A DNA stretch of 10,043 nt from Bacteroidales bacterium UBA1253 (GTDB taxonomy: Bacteria > Bacteroidota > Bacteroidia > Bacteroidales > Paludibacteraceae): contig DBVX01000085.1 in NCBI GenBank assembly GCA_002308815.1, positions 19,430-29,472 of the forward strand, read 5' to 3'. How positions within the stretch are numbered: the first letter of the stretch is position 1; each line of letters begins with the position of its first letter. Both the position numbers and the translations under genes were made by a program. Of the stretch, positions 1 to 7,203 are shown piece by piece. The notes beneath the pieces were generated by a model that was given only the letters and a program-made list of their open reading frames with translations, was not told the DNA's origin and searched no databases.

Positions 1-102
1 GAGACGGACCTGACGGCACCGTCCGTGCAGGGATTGTACCTTCTCTATGTGCAGCTTGAAGGGACGGATGACGTTCAACCCGTTAAACTGATTGTGCGAT
101 GA
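1..102 (+). CDS. C-terminal end of a probable T9SS-secreted protein (partial)
   Basis: An open frame enters from the left edge and stops at TGA 100-102, giving the last 33 residues of a larger protein. The visible tail runs GLYLLYVQLEG, a short acidic stretch, then QPVKLIVR and stop. This two-strand pattern (Gly-[Leu/Ile]-Tyr-x-x-x-[Val/Ile], a turn, then a basic hydrophobic end such as VKLIVR) resembles the type IX secretion sorting domain (Por secretion system C-terminal domain) of Bacteroidota. If so, the protein crosses the outer membrane through T9SS and is anchored at the surface or released. The domain that would define its function lies outside the window. Its stop overlaps the next gene's start (ATGA at 99-102), suggesting translational coupling. 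The CTD call rests on only about 25 residues; another beta-sandwich C-terminus is possible. Confidence 0.6.
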   Translation, partial: ETDLTAPSVQGLYLLYVQLEGTDDVQPVKLIVR

Positions 103-1028
103 GAAAGACGTTTGTTCTGCTTCTGCTGGCAGTCAGTTGTGTGTATGCGCGTTCGGAGCATTATGTGGGTCTGACGCTCGGTTTCCAATCCCCTCTTCTG
201 TCCGAGCGTCTGGCGCTTACCTCTCCCCGTGTGGGTTATGGTGGTATGGCGGGTTGCGAATGGCTCTGGCAGAAAGGTGTCTTCACCATGGAGGCGGGTC
301 TGCAGGCGGCTTATTCGACCGCTCGGATTGCCGTTTCAGACGAGACGCTTGGTTTCGATATGCGTGACACACAGGGCAAGTCCTTTGTGTATCAGGGGTA
401 TGTGAGTGACCGTATGGAGGATTATTCCATGCTGGATCTTCAGGTTCCTCTTCTTCTGGGTATAGAGTACAAGCACGTGTATGCCAGTGCGGGTGCTGTG
501 GCGGTCTATACGGTGACGTGCCGCTCGCGCCAGACGGCGCAGCTTACCGCAACGGGCGAGTACGACCGTTACTATGAGACGCTGACAGACATGCCCAACC
601 ACGGCTATTTCAACCGTCAGCGTCTGGACGGCGCTTCATCGCTGGGCAGCGGCTTGGATGTGCGGTTGCACGCCGAGGCGGGAGCGGTATGGCATACTTC
701 CGGGACGACCCGCCCAACGCGCAGGGCAAGAAGTTCGTCCGGGGAAGTGAAATGGCGTCTGGGGCTTTTTTTCGGCTACGGATTCCGCGACCTGCTGGCA
801 GGTACTGCTGTTTTCCGTCGCGGCGGGGCAACGGTGGCGATGAGCGAGCCGGATGTGAGCGAGTTTATGACCGTTGCGCTCCACCCCGTCTATTCGTCGC
901 GGCAGGCGGAAGGCACGCGGATCAACGCGATGGAATTCGGCATACGTCTTTCCGTCTTTTTCCCGCTGTCCTCTTCAGGTTCGCACGGCTCACGCGGCTT
1001 CTCCCGTTCGTGCAATTGTATGCCGTAG
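99..1028 (+). CDS. Predicted outer-membrane beta-barrel protein, function unknown
   Basis: This 309-residue protein begins with a clear Sec signal peptide: a basic MRKT, a hydrophobic core (VLLLLAVSCV) and a likely cut after YAR or nearby. The mature part alternates aromatic and hydrophobic residues with small or polar ones (for example YVGLTLGF, FTMEAGLQAAYS, LLLGIEYKHVYASAGAVAVYTV, RLGLFFGYGFRD, EFGIRLSVFF), the pattern of transmembrane beta strands. It looks like the broad Bacteroidota outer-membrane beta-barrel group (PorT-like/OMP_b-brl), but I cannot assign a specific family. The start is ATG 99, overlapping the previous stop by four bases. The last predicted strand ends at FFPL, about 19 residues before the stop, leaving a Ser/Gly/Arg tail with a CNC motif instead of the usual terminal aromatic residue. 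It may be co-expressed with the upstream surface protein and the downstream receptor. Substrate and partners are unknown. Confidence 0.75.
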   Translation: MRKTFVLLLLAVSCVYARSEHYVGLTLGFQSPLLSERLALTSPRVGYGGMAGCEWLWQKGVFTMEAGLQAAYSTARIAVSDETLGFDMRDTQGKSFVYQGYVSDRMEDYSMLDLQVPLLLGIEYKHVYASAGAVAVYTVTCRSRQTAQLTATGEYDRYYETLTDMPNHGYFNRQRLDGASSLGSGLDVRLHAEAGAVWHTSGTTRPTRRARSSSGEVKWRLGLFFGYGFRDLLAGTAVFRRGGATVAMSEPDVSEFMTVALHPVYSSRQAEGTRINAMEFGIRLSVFFPLSSSGSHGSRGFSRSCNCMP

Positions 1029-1060
1029 CGGTTTTATATGGTTGCATACTGTAAGTCATC

Positions 1061-3244
1061 ATGTACAAGCATTATTCAAGCAAACTTTCTTTCCGCTTCC
1101 GCCGGTTCTGTCACAAAGCGTACGCGGCTTTCTGTTCCCTCCATCGTGAGGTGACCATCGGCCGCATCGCCGGTTATATGACCGACCTTGAGATGCTCAA
1201 GCAGGGTAGGAGTGTGGCGTTGTCCGCCGCGCTGTTCTTTGCCGGAGCAGGTCTTGCTGAAGCGGATGAAGGAGTCCCGAAGGATTCCGCGCTCGTTACC
1301 AACCCGCAGCTTAGTCTTCAGGAGGTGCTGGTTGTTTCTCAAAAAGCTGAAGTTCATTCGGAAGCGTACAGACTCATCGCACAAATCTCCCACAATGAGA
1401 TCCGCGCTCTTCCCGTCCAGTCGGTGGCGGATATCCTGCAGTACCTTTCTGGCATCGATGTGCGTACACGAGGCACAAGCGGCGCACAAGCGGATGTCAG
1501 TATGCGTGGCGGCACGTTCGACCAAGTGCTTGTTATGCTCAACGGCGTGGCGCTCAATGACGCGCAGACCGGGCATTACACGCTCAACCTGCCTGTCTCG
1601 GCGGAACTGATTGAACGTGTCGAGGTGCTGCAAGGCACATCCGTCGGCCTGTCAGGAGCTTTCTCCGGGGCGATAAACATCGTCACCAGTCAAGGGGGGG
1701 AAGACGGAGAACCGCGAGAGGTCGTTCTCAAACTGACATCGGGTATGAACGGACTGGTCAATCCCGAAGCGGCGGCAGGCATACAGGTTGGCGGGACACG
1801 AGTCAATTTCAGTGCCGGATACAGCCGTTCTGAAGGTTACTATGCGCCATCACCGTCGGTGAAGGAGGCCGCTGCATGCCGTAACAGCGATGTGCGGCTG
1901 GCGAACCTCTACACGCAGGTGCGTTGGCGAGGTCTGGATGTGCAGACGGGCGCGCAATGGAAGGACGCGGGGCTGGGCATGGGCTACGGATTCGGTTCGC
2001 AGGACCAGTTTGATGCCACCCGCACAGCGTTCGGTTCCGCCCGTTATAGCCACCGTTGGGGAGCATGGCGGCTGGACGCGCAGGCAGCCTACCGAGCCAA
2101 TTATGACCGCTATGAGTGGCATCGAGGGCAGCGGTTGTACGGCAATTTTCACTTTATGCAGACTGCCACAGCCGCCATATCGGGGCATTATGCGTCGCGT
2201 ATAGGCACCTCGTCTTTCGGATTGGGTGTTCGCAACGAGAACATCCATTCGACCAATCTGGGCGATACCATTAACCCGAACGGTCAGGTGCCGAATGTGG
2301 AGGGATTCCGTCTTTCAGACTTGCGGGTGCTTGATTTGGTGCGTGGCGGCAACCGTTTGCATCTTCTTTCCTATGCGGAGCAGACTTTCCATTATGCCGG
2401 TTGGTCCGCATCGTTGGGCGTTAACGGTTCGTACAACAGTCTGTTCGGTTTTCATTGGGGTGGCGGAGCCAATGTCGGCTACGAGATTGTCCGCGATAAT
2501 CATATTTATGTGAACACCAACCGTTCGTATCGTATCCCCACCTTCACCGATTTGTATTACAATGCCGGCAACCAACTTGGCAACCGTGACCTCAAGCCGG
2601 AAGAGGCATGGCTGTTATCGATCGGCTACAAGGGCGATTGGCGATTTGACGAAAGAAGCATCGGCGGCGGCAGATTGTCGGTGAAGGCAGACGCATTCTA
2701 TCGACTTGGAAGGAATATCATTGACTGGGTGTATGTGGCGGAAGACACCCGTCGTCCGTATCACGCCGCCAACCAGCAGCGGGTCAATGCCACAGGAGCG
2801 GAGTTGTCGGTGGCTTACAGGCTGGATGAGTGGCTGCGGTGCGTGTCGGTTGATTATGCATACACCTGCTTGGATTTGAATCTCAGGGAAAGCGGTTCAC
2901 GCTATCTGGATTACCTCAGCCACAAACTGATTTTGCGTTTGGAGCACGGTATCTGCAAAGGATTCGGTGCGTCGTGGACGATGCGATTCCAGAAAAGGGA
3001 GGGGCAATACAACGACACCGACGGCATCGTGCGGGACTATCAGCCGGTTTGGCTGCTTGACGGTTCGTTGTTCTGGCAGAACGGCTATCTGCGTGTCAGT
3101 GCCGACTGTACCAACATAACCAACCGTCATTACTACGATTACGGCGGGCTGCTCCAGCCCGGCGCGTGGGCGCGGATATCCTTCAGGGCGCAACTGCATC
3201 GCGACCGGCCGCGCAAAAACGACCTTCAAAACATCAAAAAATGA
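1061..3244 (+). CDS. TonB-dependent outer-membrane receptor (BtuB-like)
   Basis: This 727-residue receptor imports a scarce nutrient across the outer membrane using energy from TonB. After the signal peptide comes a TonB-box-like segment (QEVLVV, about residues 87-92). The plug domain covers about 110-215, with ALPVQSVADILQYLSGIDV, SMRGGTFDQVLVMLNGV, the TGHYTLNLPV segment and VEVLQG. A 22-strand-type barrel fills the rest and ends in NITNRHYYDYGG and a strand finishing RISFRAQLH. No carboxypeptidase-like or SusC-type N-terminal domain is present, which separates it from polysaccharide receptors and favours the BtuB/siderophore-type group. The substrate is not determined: the 32-base upstream gap has no room for a cobalamin riboswitch, though one could lie upstream of the operon. 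The start is ambiguous. ATG 1061 gives a long basic leader; ATG 1178 or 1193 give a standard signal peptide (MLKQGRSVALSAALFFAGAG). I kept 1061 because the leader looks like conserved coding sequence. Confidence 0.9.
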   Translation: MYKHYSSKLSFRFRRFCHKAYAAFCSLHREVTIGRIAGYMTDLEMLKQGRSVALSAALFFAGAGLAEADEGVPKDSALVTNPQLSLQEVLVVSQKAEVHSEAYRLIAQISHNEIRALPVQSVADILQYLSGIDVRTRGTSGAQADVSMRGGTFDQVLVMLNGVALNDAQTGHYTLNLPVSAELIERVEVLQGTSVGLSGAFSGAINIVTSQGGEDGEPREVVLKLTSGMNGLVNPEAAAGIQVGGTRVNFSAGYSRSEGYYAPSPSVKEAAACRNSDVRLANLYTQVRWRGLDVQTGAQWKDAGLGMGYGFGSQDQFDATRTAFGSARYSHRWGAWRLDAQAAYRANYDRYEWHRGQRLYGNFHFMQTATAAISGHYASRIGTSSFGLGVRNENIHSTNLGDTINPNGQVPNVEGFRLSDLRVLDLVRGGNRLHLLSYAEQTFHYAGWSASLGVNGSYNSLFGFHWGGGANVGYEIVRDNHIYVNTNRSYRIPTFTDLYYNAGNQLGNRDLKPEEAWLLSIGYKGDWRFDERSIGGGRLSVKADAFYRLGRNIIDWVYVAEDTRRPYHAANQQRVNATGAELSVAYRLDEWLRCVSVDYAYTCLDLNLRESGSRYLDYLSHKLILRLEHGICKGFGASWTMRFQKREGQYNDTDGIVRDYQPVWLLDGSLFWQNGYLRVSADCTNITNRHYYDYGGLLQPGAWARISFRAQLHRDRPRKNDLQNIKK

Positions 3245-3262
3245 AAAAAAGTTTCGGTATTG

Positions 3263-3292
3263 TTGGTAAATGTTCAAAAAGCAGTACTTTTG
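3263..3292 (+). promoter_or_regulatory. Bacteroidota primary-sigma promoter for tRNA-Pro (and tonB/recG)
   Basis: The -7 element TACTTTTG lies at 3285-3292 and matches TANNTTTG exactly. A TTG at 3263-3265 sits 19 bases upstream, in the place of the -33 element. Transcription should begin around 3299, giving a leader of roughly nine bases before the mature tRNA 5' end. The region is A/T-rich, unlike the coding DNA on either side. The start site is inferred from the consensus. Confidence 0.8.
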
Positions 3293-3307
3293 CACGCTCT
3301 CTGTTTA

Positions 3308-3381
3308 CGGGAAGTAGTTCAGTCCGGTGGAATACCTGCTTTGGGAGCAGGGGGTCGCAGGTTCGAATCCTGTCTTCCCGA
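3308..3381 (+). tRNA. tRNA-Pro, anticodon UGG
   Basis: The cloverleaf closes completely. Acceptor arms CGGGAAG (3308-3314) and CTTCCCG (3374-3380) pair over seven bases, followed by discriminator A 3381. The D stem GTTC/GAAT is at 3317-3320 and 3330-3333, with GG in the loop at 3326-3327. The anticodon stem CCTGC/GCAGG (3335-3339, 3347-3351) encloses loop TTTGGGA, putting anticodon TGG at 3342-3344. The variable loop is five bases. The T stem GCAGG/CCTGT encloses the canonical TTCGAAT loop. C1:G72 and A73 agree with known prolyl-tRNA synthetase identity elements. CCA is not encoded and must be added after processing. No terminator follows: tonB begins 23 bases later. Confidence 0.97.
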
Positions 3382-3404
3382 CAATATCGTTAAAAACCAA
3401 CATT

Positions 3405-4085
3405 ATGCAGCTTAAGAAATCTCCAAGTGCCAGTCTTGAAGGCCAGAAGGCGACCTATGTTTTGGTGGGTCTGGTGTTCGTGTTGAGCATTTGCTATGTC
3501 GCTTTCGAGTGGACTGAAAGGGACGTGACCAAGTACGAAGTGGCGGATATGGATTTCCAGTTTGAGGAGGAAATCGAGATCCAGCAGACCAGTCAGGAAA
3601 CACCCCCTCCCCCACCGCCACCCGTGGTGCAGGAAGTGGAGGTGCTCAATGTGGTTGAGGACGATGTGGAGACGCAGGAGATAGAGATCAACACCGAGGA
3701 TCAGAAGGATGTAGAGGTGGTTATCCAAGCTCCTGTGGAAGTGGTGGAAGAGGAAGAGGAGGAAGAGGTTGTCTTCGTGGTGGTTGAGGATATGCCCGAG
3801 TTCCCCGGCGGACAGCAGGCACTCTTCAAGTTCCTCAGTGACAACGTAAAATACCCGATTATCGCTCAGGAGAACGGTATTCAGGGTCGTGTCATCTGCC
3901 AGTTCGTTGTCAATAAGGACGGCAACATTGTGGATGTGGAGGTGGTTCGCTCCGGCGGTGACCCGTCGCTTGACAAGGAGGCGATCCGCGTCATCAAGTC
4001 GATGCCGAAGTGGAAGGCCGGCAAGCAGCGCGGCAAACCCGTCCGCGTCAAATACACGGTTCCCGTCAATTTCCGTCTCCAGTAG
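3405..4085 (+). CDS. tonB: Energy transducer TonB
   Basis: TonB links the ExbB/ExbD proton motor in the inner membrane to outer-membrane receptors. This 226-residue form has a short cytoplasmic N-terminus and one membrane anchor at about residues 16-34 (ATYVLVGLVFVLSICYVAF). A periplasmic linker follows with seven consecutive prolines (67-73) and a strongly acidic, Val/Glu-rich stretch that includes seven consecutive Glu (115-121). The TonB C-terminal domain (about 130-226) contains EDMPEFPGG, NVKYP, GIQGRV, VVNKDG, LDKEA and MPKWKAGKQRGKPV, then a final strand ending FRLQ. The acidic linker differs from the Pro/Lys type of enteric TonB and is, as far as I recall, common in Bacteroidota. The start is ATG 3405: an upstream in-frame ATG at 3327 lies inside the tRNA and is unlikely. 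exbB and exbD are not in the window. Its A-rich leader would be only 23 bases if the tRNA 3' end is cut. Confidence 0.95.
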   Translation: MQLKKSPSASLEGQKATYVLVGLVFVLSICYVAFEWTERDVTKYEVADMDFQFEEEIEIQQTSQETPPPPPPPVVQEVEVLNVVEDDVETQEIEINTEDQKDVEVVIQAPVEVVEEEEEEEVVFVVVEDMPEFPGGQQALFKFLSDNVKYPIIAQENGIQGRVICQFVVNKDGNIVDVEVVRSGGDPSLDKEAIRVIKSMPKWKAGKQRGKPVRVKYTVPVNFRLQ

Positions 4086-4087
4086 GT

Positions 4088-6175
4088 TTGGATCTCTCCA
4101 CGCAGGATATTACGTATTGCAAGGGTGTCGGCACCAAGCGGGCCGACATTCTTCGTAAAGAGCTGGGGGTGCATACGGCTCTTGATATGCTGCAGCAGTA
4201 CCCTTACAAGTACATCGACCGCAGCCGCTTCGTCTATATCCACGAGATTGACAACGAGGACACGTTTGTCCAGATCAAGGGTGTCATCACCGAGTACCAT
4301 ACGGTCGGTGCCGGCAGGACGGAGCGTATGACGGCTACGTTTTCGGATGGCCACAACACCATCGAACTGGTCTGGTTCCGCCAGATCAGGTATTTGAAAC
4401 TGCAACTCAACACGCCCTATCTGCTTTTCGGCAAACCGTCGGCTTTCAACCATCAGTACAATTTTGTCCATCCCGAACTCACTCCGTGGGACAAGGTCAA
4501 ACCTGAGATGACCAGCGGACTGGAGCCGTACTACAACACCACCGAGCGGATGAAGAACGCGGGTCTCAACTCGCGGGGCATACGTACTATCATCCTCAAC
4601 CTTAAGGACGAACTGCGGAACGGTCTGCCCGAGACGCTCGGAATGGATCTCGTGCAGGCTTACCGCCTGATGGGACGTTCTGAAGCTGTCTATTCGGTTC
4701 ATTTTCCGAAAGACACACCTACGATGCAGCAGGCGCGGGCGAGGCTCAAGTTCGAGGAGCTGTTCTACATCCAGCTCCAGCTGCTGCGGCAGATGAAGCG
4801 GCGCGAGCGGAACGAGGGGTACCGGATGCCGGTGGTCGGTCATTTCTTCCATCATTTCTACCGTGATTGCCTTCCCTTCGAGCTCACCGGCGCGCAGAAG
4901 CGTGTGGTTCGTGAGATACAGGCGGACTTGCGTTCAGGCACGCAGATGAACCGCCTGCTGCAGGGTGATGTGGGTTCCGGCAAGACGCTGGTCGCCCTCC
5001 TGTGCGCGCTTCTGGCGGCGGACAACGGCTATCAGACCTGCATCATGGCTCCCACGGAGATTTTGGCGCGTCAGCATCTACAGACGCTGACGGAGATGCT
5101 GCGGGGTACGGACGTGCAGGTAGCTCTCCTCACGGGTTCCACCACCCGCAAACAGCGCGAAACGCTTCATCAGGCCCTGCGTGCCGGACAGATTCATATC
5201 CTTGTCGGCACCCACGCCCTGCTGGAGGACGAGGTGCAGTTCGCCAATCTGGGGCTGTGCATCATTGACGAGCAGCACCGTTTCGGCGTGGCGCAACGCT
5301 CGCGGCTGTGGTACAAGAACGAACACGCTCCCCATATCCTCGTCATGACCGCAACACCCATCCCCCGCACGCTCGCCATGACCGTCTATGGTGACCTCAA
5401 GGTCAGCGTCATCGACCAGTTGCCGCCCGGACGCAAGCCCGTGCAGACGCTCCATTACACCCTCTATCGCAAATCCGCCGTCTATCAGTTCATGAACGGG
5501 CAGATAGCCAAGGGGCAGCAGGTCTATGTCGTATTCCCGCTCATCAAGGAGAACGAGCAGCTTGACCTGCAGGATCTTCTGAATGGTTTTGAGGAGATCT
5601 GCCAGACTTTTCCGCAGTACCGTGTCTCAATGGTTCACGGACAGATGAAAGCCGCCGAAAAGGATGAGCAGATGCAGCGTTTCCAGCGCGGCGAGACGCA
5701 GATTCTTGTTGCCACAACCGTGATTGAGGTGGGAGTGAACGTACCCAATGCCAGCGTGATGGTGATTATGAACGCCGAGCGGTTCGGTCTGAGCCAGCTG
5801 CACCAGTTGCGGGGCAGGGTGGGGCGCGGCGCGGAGCAGAGTTACTGCATCCTGCTCACCCGTGTCGAGCTTTCCAAGAACACGCGCCAGCGGATGGACA
5901 TCATGGTGGCGACCAACGACGGATTCCGTATCGCGGAGGCGGATCTGCAGTTGCGCGGGCCGGGTGATCTGGAAGGCACGCAGCAGTCCGGTCTGCCCTT
6001 TGATCTCAAGATAGCCTCCCTTGCCACCGACGGACGGCTGCTTGAATCGGCGCGCGAGGCGGCACAGACCATTCTGGACGATGACCCGCAGCTCGAAAAG
6101 GAGCGCAACCGCCTCTACAAGAGGCATCTGGACACGCTCCGCCTCACAGCAGCCAACTGGAGCGACATATCCTGA
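4088..6175 (+). CDS. recG: ATP-dependent DNA helicase RecG
   Basis: RecG is a superfamily 2 helicase that reverses stalled replication forks and migrates Holliday junctions and R-loops in the cytoplasm. From TTG 4088 it is 695 residues, close to the usual length. The N-terminal wedge domain begins with [20 protein letters not shown] and YPYKYIDRS. The helicase core shows Walker A GDVGSGKT (about 293-300), motif II DEQH (394-397, the RecG form of DEAH), motif [11 protein letters not shown] (from 421), and motif [14 protein letters not shown] (570-581). The C-terminus carries the RecG signature [19 protein letters not shown] does not occur at a sensible place. TTG 4088, two bases after the tonB stop, gives [10 protein letters not shown], matching the family's usual N-terminus. 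The alternative GTG 4010 would add 26 out-of-family residues overlapping tonB. Expression probably depends on translational coupling to tonB. Confidence 0.95.
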   Translation: MDLSTQDITYCKGVGTKRADILRKELGVHTALDMLQQYPYKYIDRSRFVYIHEIDNEDTFVQIKGVITEYHTVGAGRTERMTATFSDGHNTIELVWFRQIRYLKLQLNTPYLLFGKPSAFNHQYNFVHPELTPWDKVKPEMTSGLEPYYNTTERMKNAGLNSRGIRTIILNLKDELRNGLPETLGMDLVQAYRLMGRSEAVYSVHFPKDTPTMQQARARLKFEELFYIQLQLLRQMKRRERNEGYRMPVVGHFFHHFYRDCLPFELTGAQKRVVREIQADLRSGTQMNRLLQGDVGSGKTLVALLCALLAADNGYQTCIMAPTEILARQHLQTLTEMLRGTDVQVALLTGSTTRKQRETLHQALRAGQIHILVGTHALLEDEVQFANLGLCIIDEQHRFGVAQRSRLWYKNEHAPHILVMTATPIPRTLAMTVYGDLKVSVIDQLPPGRKPVQTLHYTLYRKSAVYQFMNGQIAKGQQVYVVFPLIKENEQLDLQDLLNGFEEICQTFPQYRVSMVHGQMKAAEKDEQMQRFQRGETQILVATTVIEVGVNVPNASVMVIMNAERFGLSQLHQLRGRVGRGAEQSYCILLTRVELSKNTRQRMDIMVATNDGFRIAEADLQLRGPGDLEGTQQSGLPFDLKIASLATDGRLLESAREAAQTILDDDPQLEKERNRLYKRHLDTLRLTAANWSDIS

Positions 6176-6198
6176 CACCCGGCAAAAAGAAGCAGTTT

Positions 6199-7203
6199 AT
6201 GAACGAATTGAAAGTAAGTGTGATAATCCCCTGTTACAATGTGGAAGACTGCCTGCGGCGGTGTGTGGATAGCGTGTTGCGGCAGGATATATCAGGCAAC
6301 GGGTATGAGATTATCCTTGTTGATGACGGATCAACCGACAGCACCCCTGCCATCTGCGATTCATACGTGTCAGACAATAGACCCGCTGTCCGTGTCATCC
6401 ATCAGAGCAATTCAGGAGTCGCGGCGGCCCGCAACAACGGTGTGGCAGCCGCTAACGGAGAACTGGTCGCCTTCCTGGACAGTGACGACTGGTGGGACAG
6501 GACGTATCTGAACAAGATGTTGGAATTGGTCAGCCTGTGTCCTGATGCAGGTCTGTACGCCTGCAAATACTGGTATGTGAAATACGGAAGGAACGAGGAT
6601 CGTGTGCGCGATCTGCAATACGTAAAGTGCGGTAGCCCGTACATCAACTACTTTCAGTCGTACTATTCCGGATCCTCCATGCCTGTATGGACGGGTGCGG
6701 TGATGATGCCGAAAGATGTTTGTATTGCAATGGGCGGCTTTCCTGAAGGTGTCAGACTTGGCGAAGACTTTCTGCTGTGGGCGAAAACCGCCATGCACTT
6801 CCCTGTGGCGTACCTTGACGAGTGCCTGTCCTATTATTACAACGATGTGCCTCCCGGACGGCGGCTGACGAAAAGACTCCACGAACCGCAGGCGCACATG
6901 GCGTGGCACTTGGACGCTTTGGATACGGAGTGCAGGACTCAAAGTCCTGAAATGTACGCCGATTGGTGCTGTCTGCGCGACAAGTTGCGCGCCACCGGAC
7001 TGCGTGCCTATTGGCTCAACGACAGACACCACGATGCCGCTGCGAAGGAACTCGCGAAGGTGGACTGGACCAATCTTCCGGCCATTTACAAAAATTGGTA
7101 CGATCGGCCTGTATGGCGGCATAGGATGCACGATAGTCTGTTCCGTCTGTTGAGCCGTATCAAGCAACTGATATTGTCCGTTTTACGAAAGAAGAAAATA
7201 TGA
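6199..7203 (+). CDS. Family 2 glycosyltransferase
   Basis: This 334-residue enzyme should transfer a sugar from a nucleotide-sugar donor to a growing glycan at the cytoplasmic face of the inner membrane. The GT-A fold occupies about residues 5-200: VSVIIPCYNVEDCL, the donor-binding DDGSTDSTP (42-50), NSGVAAARNNGVAAANGE, the metal-binding DSDD (94-97), and a GED motif (188-190) of the type that supplies the catalytic base. The C-terminal third is less conserved and ends in an amphipathic, basic segment (LFRLLSRIKQLILSVLRKKKI shortened here to its key pattern) that could bind the membrane. Start ATG 6199 follows an A/G-rich stretch (aaaaagaag). It lies 23 bases after recG, so read-through from recG is possible, and it overlaps the next transferase by four bases. 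The donor and acceptor cannot be told from sequence; LPS, capsule or the O-glycan attached to proteins in Bacteroidota are all possible. Confidence 0.92.
   Translation: MNELKVSVIIPCYNVEDCLRRCVDSVLRQDISGNGYEIILVDDGSTDSTPAICDSYVSDNRPAVRVIHQSNSGVAAARNNGVAAANGELVAFLDSDDWWDRTYLNKMLELVSLCPDAGLYACKYWYVKYGRNEDRVRDLQYVKCGSPYINYFQSYYSGSSMPVWTGAVMMPKDVCIAMGGFPEGVRLGEDFLLWAKTAMHFPVAYLDECLSYYYNDVPPGRRLTKRLHEPQAHMAWHLDALDTECRTQSPEMYADWCCLRDKLRATGLRAYWLNDRHHDAAAKELAKVDWTNLPAIYKNWYDRPVWRHRMHDSLFRLLSRIKQLILSVLRKKKI

Noticed and set aside
1029..1060. Cobalamin riboswitch or other leader upstream of the receptor
   Set aside because: The gap is only 32 bases, too short for a riboswitch, and has no recognisable motif.
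1076..1633. Minus-strand open frame opposite the start of the receptor gene
   Set aside because: The + strand codes for a clear receptor plug domain; the antisense translation shows no family features.
3199..3216. GC-rich inverted sequence (CGCGACCGGCCGCG) near the receptor stop as a terminator
   Set aside because: It lies within the coding sequence, the stem is short and it has no T-run after it.
3241..3393. A 50-codon open frame starting ATG 3241, overlapping the receptor stop and ending at TAA 3391-3393
   Set aside because: It runs straight through the promoter and the complete tRNA-Pro; its peptide shows no domain and the tRNA explains the sequence.
3327..3404. In-frame upstream extension of tonB from ATG 3327
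   Set aside because: This start lies inside the tRNA; the ATG at 3405 gives a normal TonB N-terminus with the membrane anchor in the right place.
4010..4087. GTG 4010 as the start of recG
   Set aside because: It would overlap tonB by 76 bases, and the 26 added residues mirror tonB coding sequence in another frame and do not resemble RecG.
3881..4855. Long minus-strand open frame of 324 codons opposite tonB and recG
   Set aside because: It is a shadow of two well-recognised + strand genes and shows no recognisable domain.
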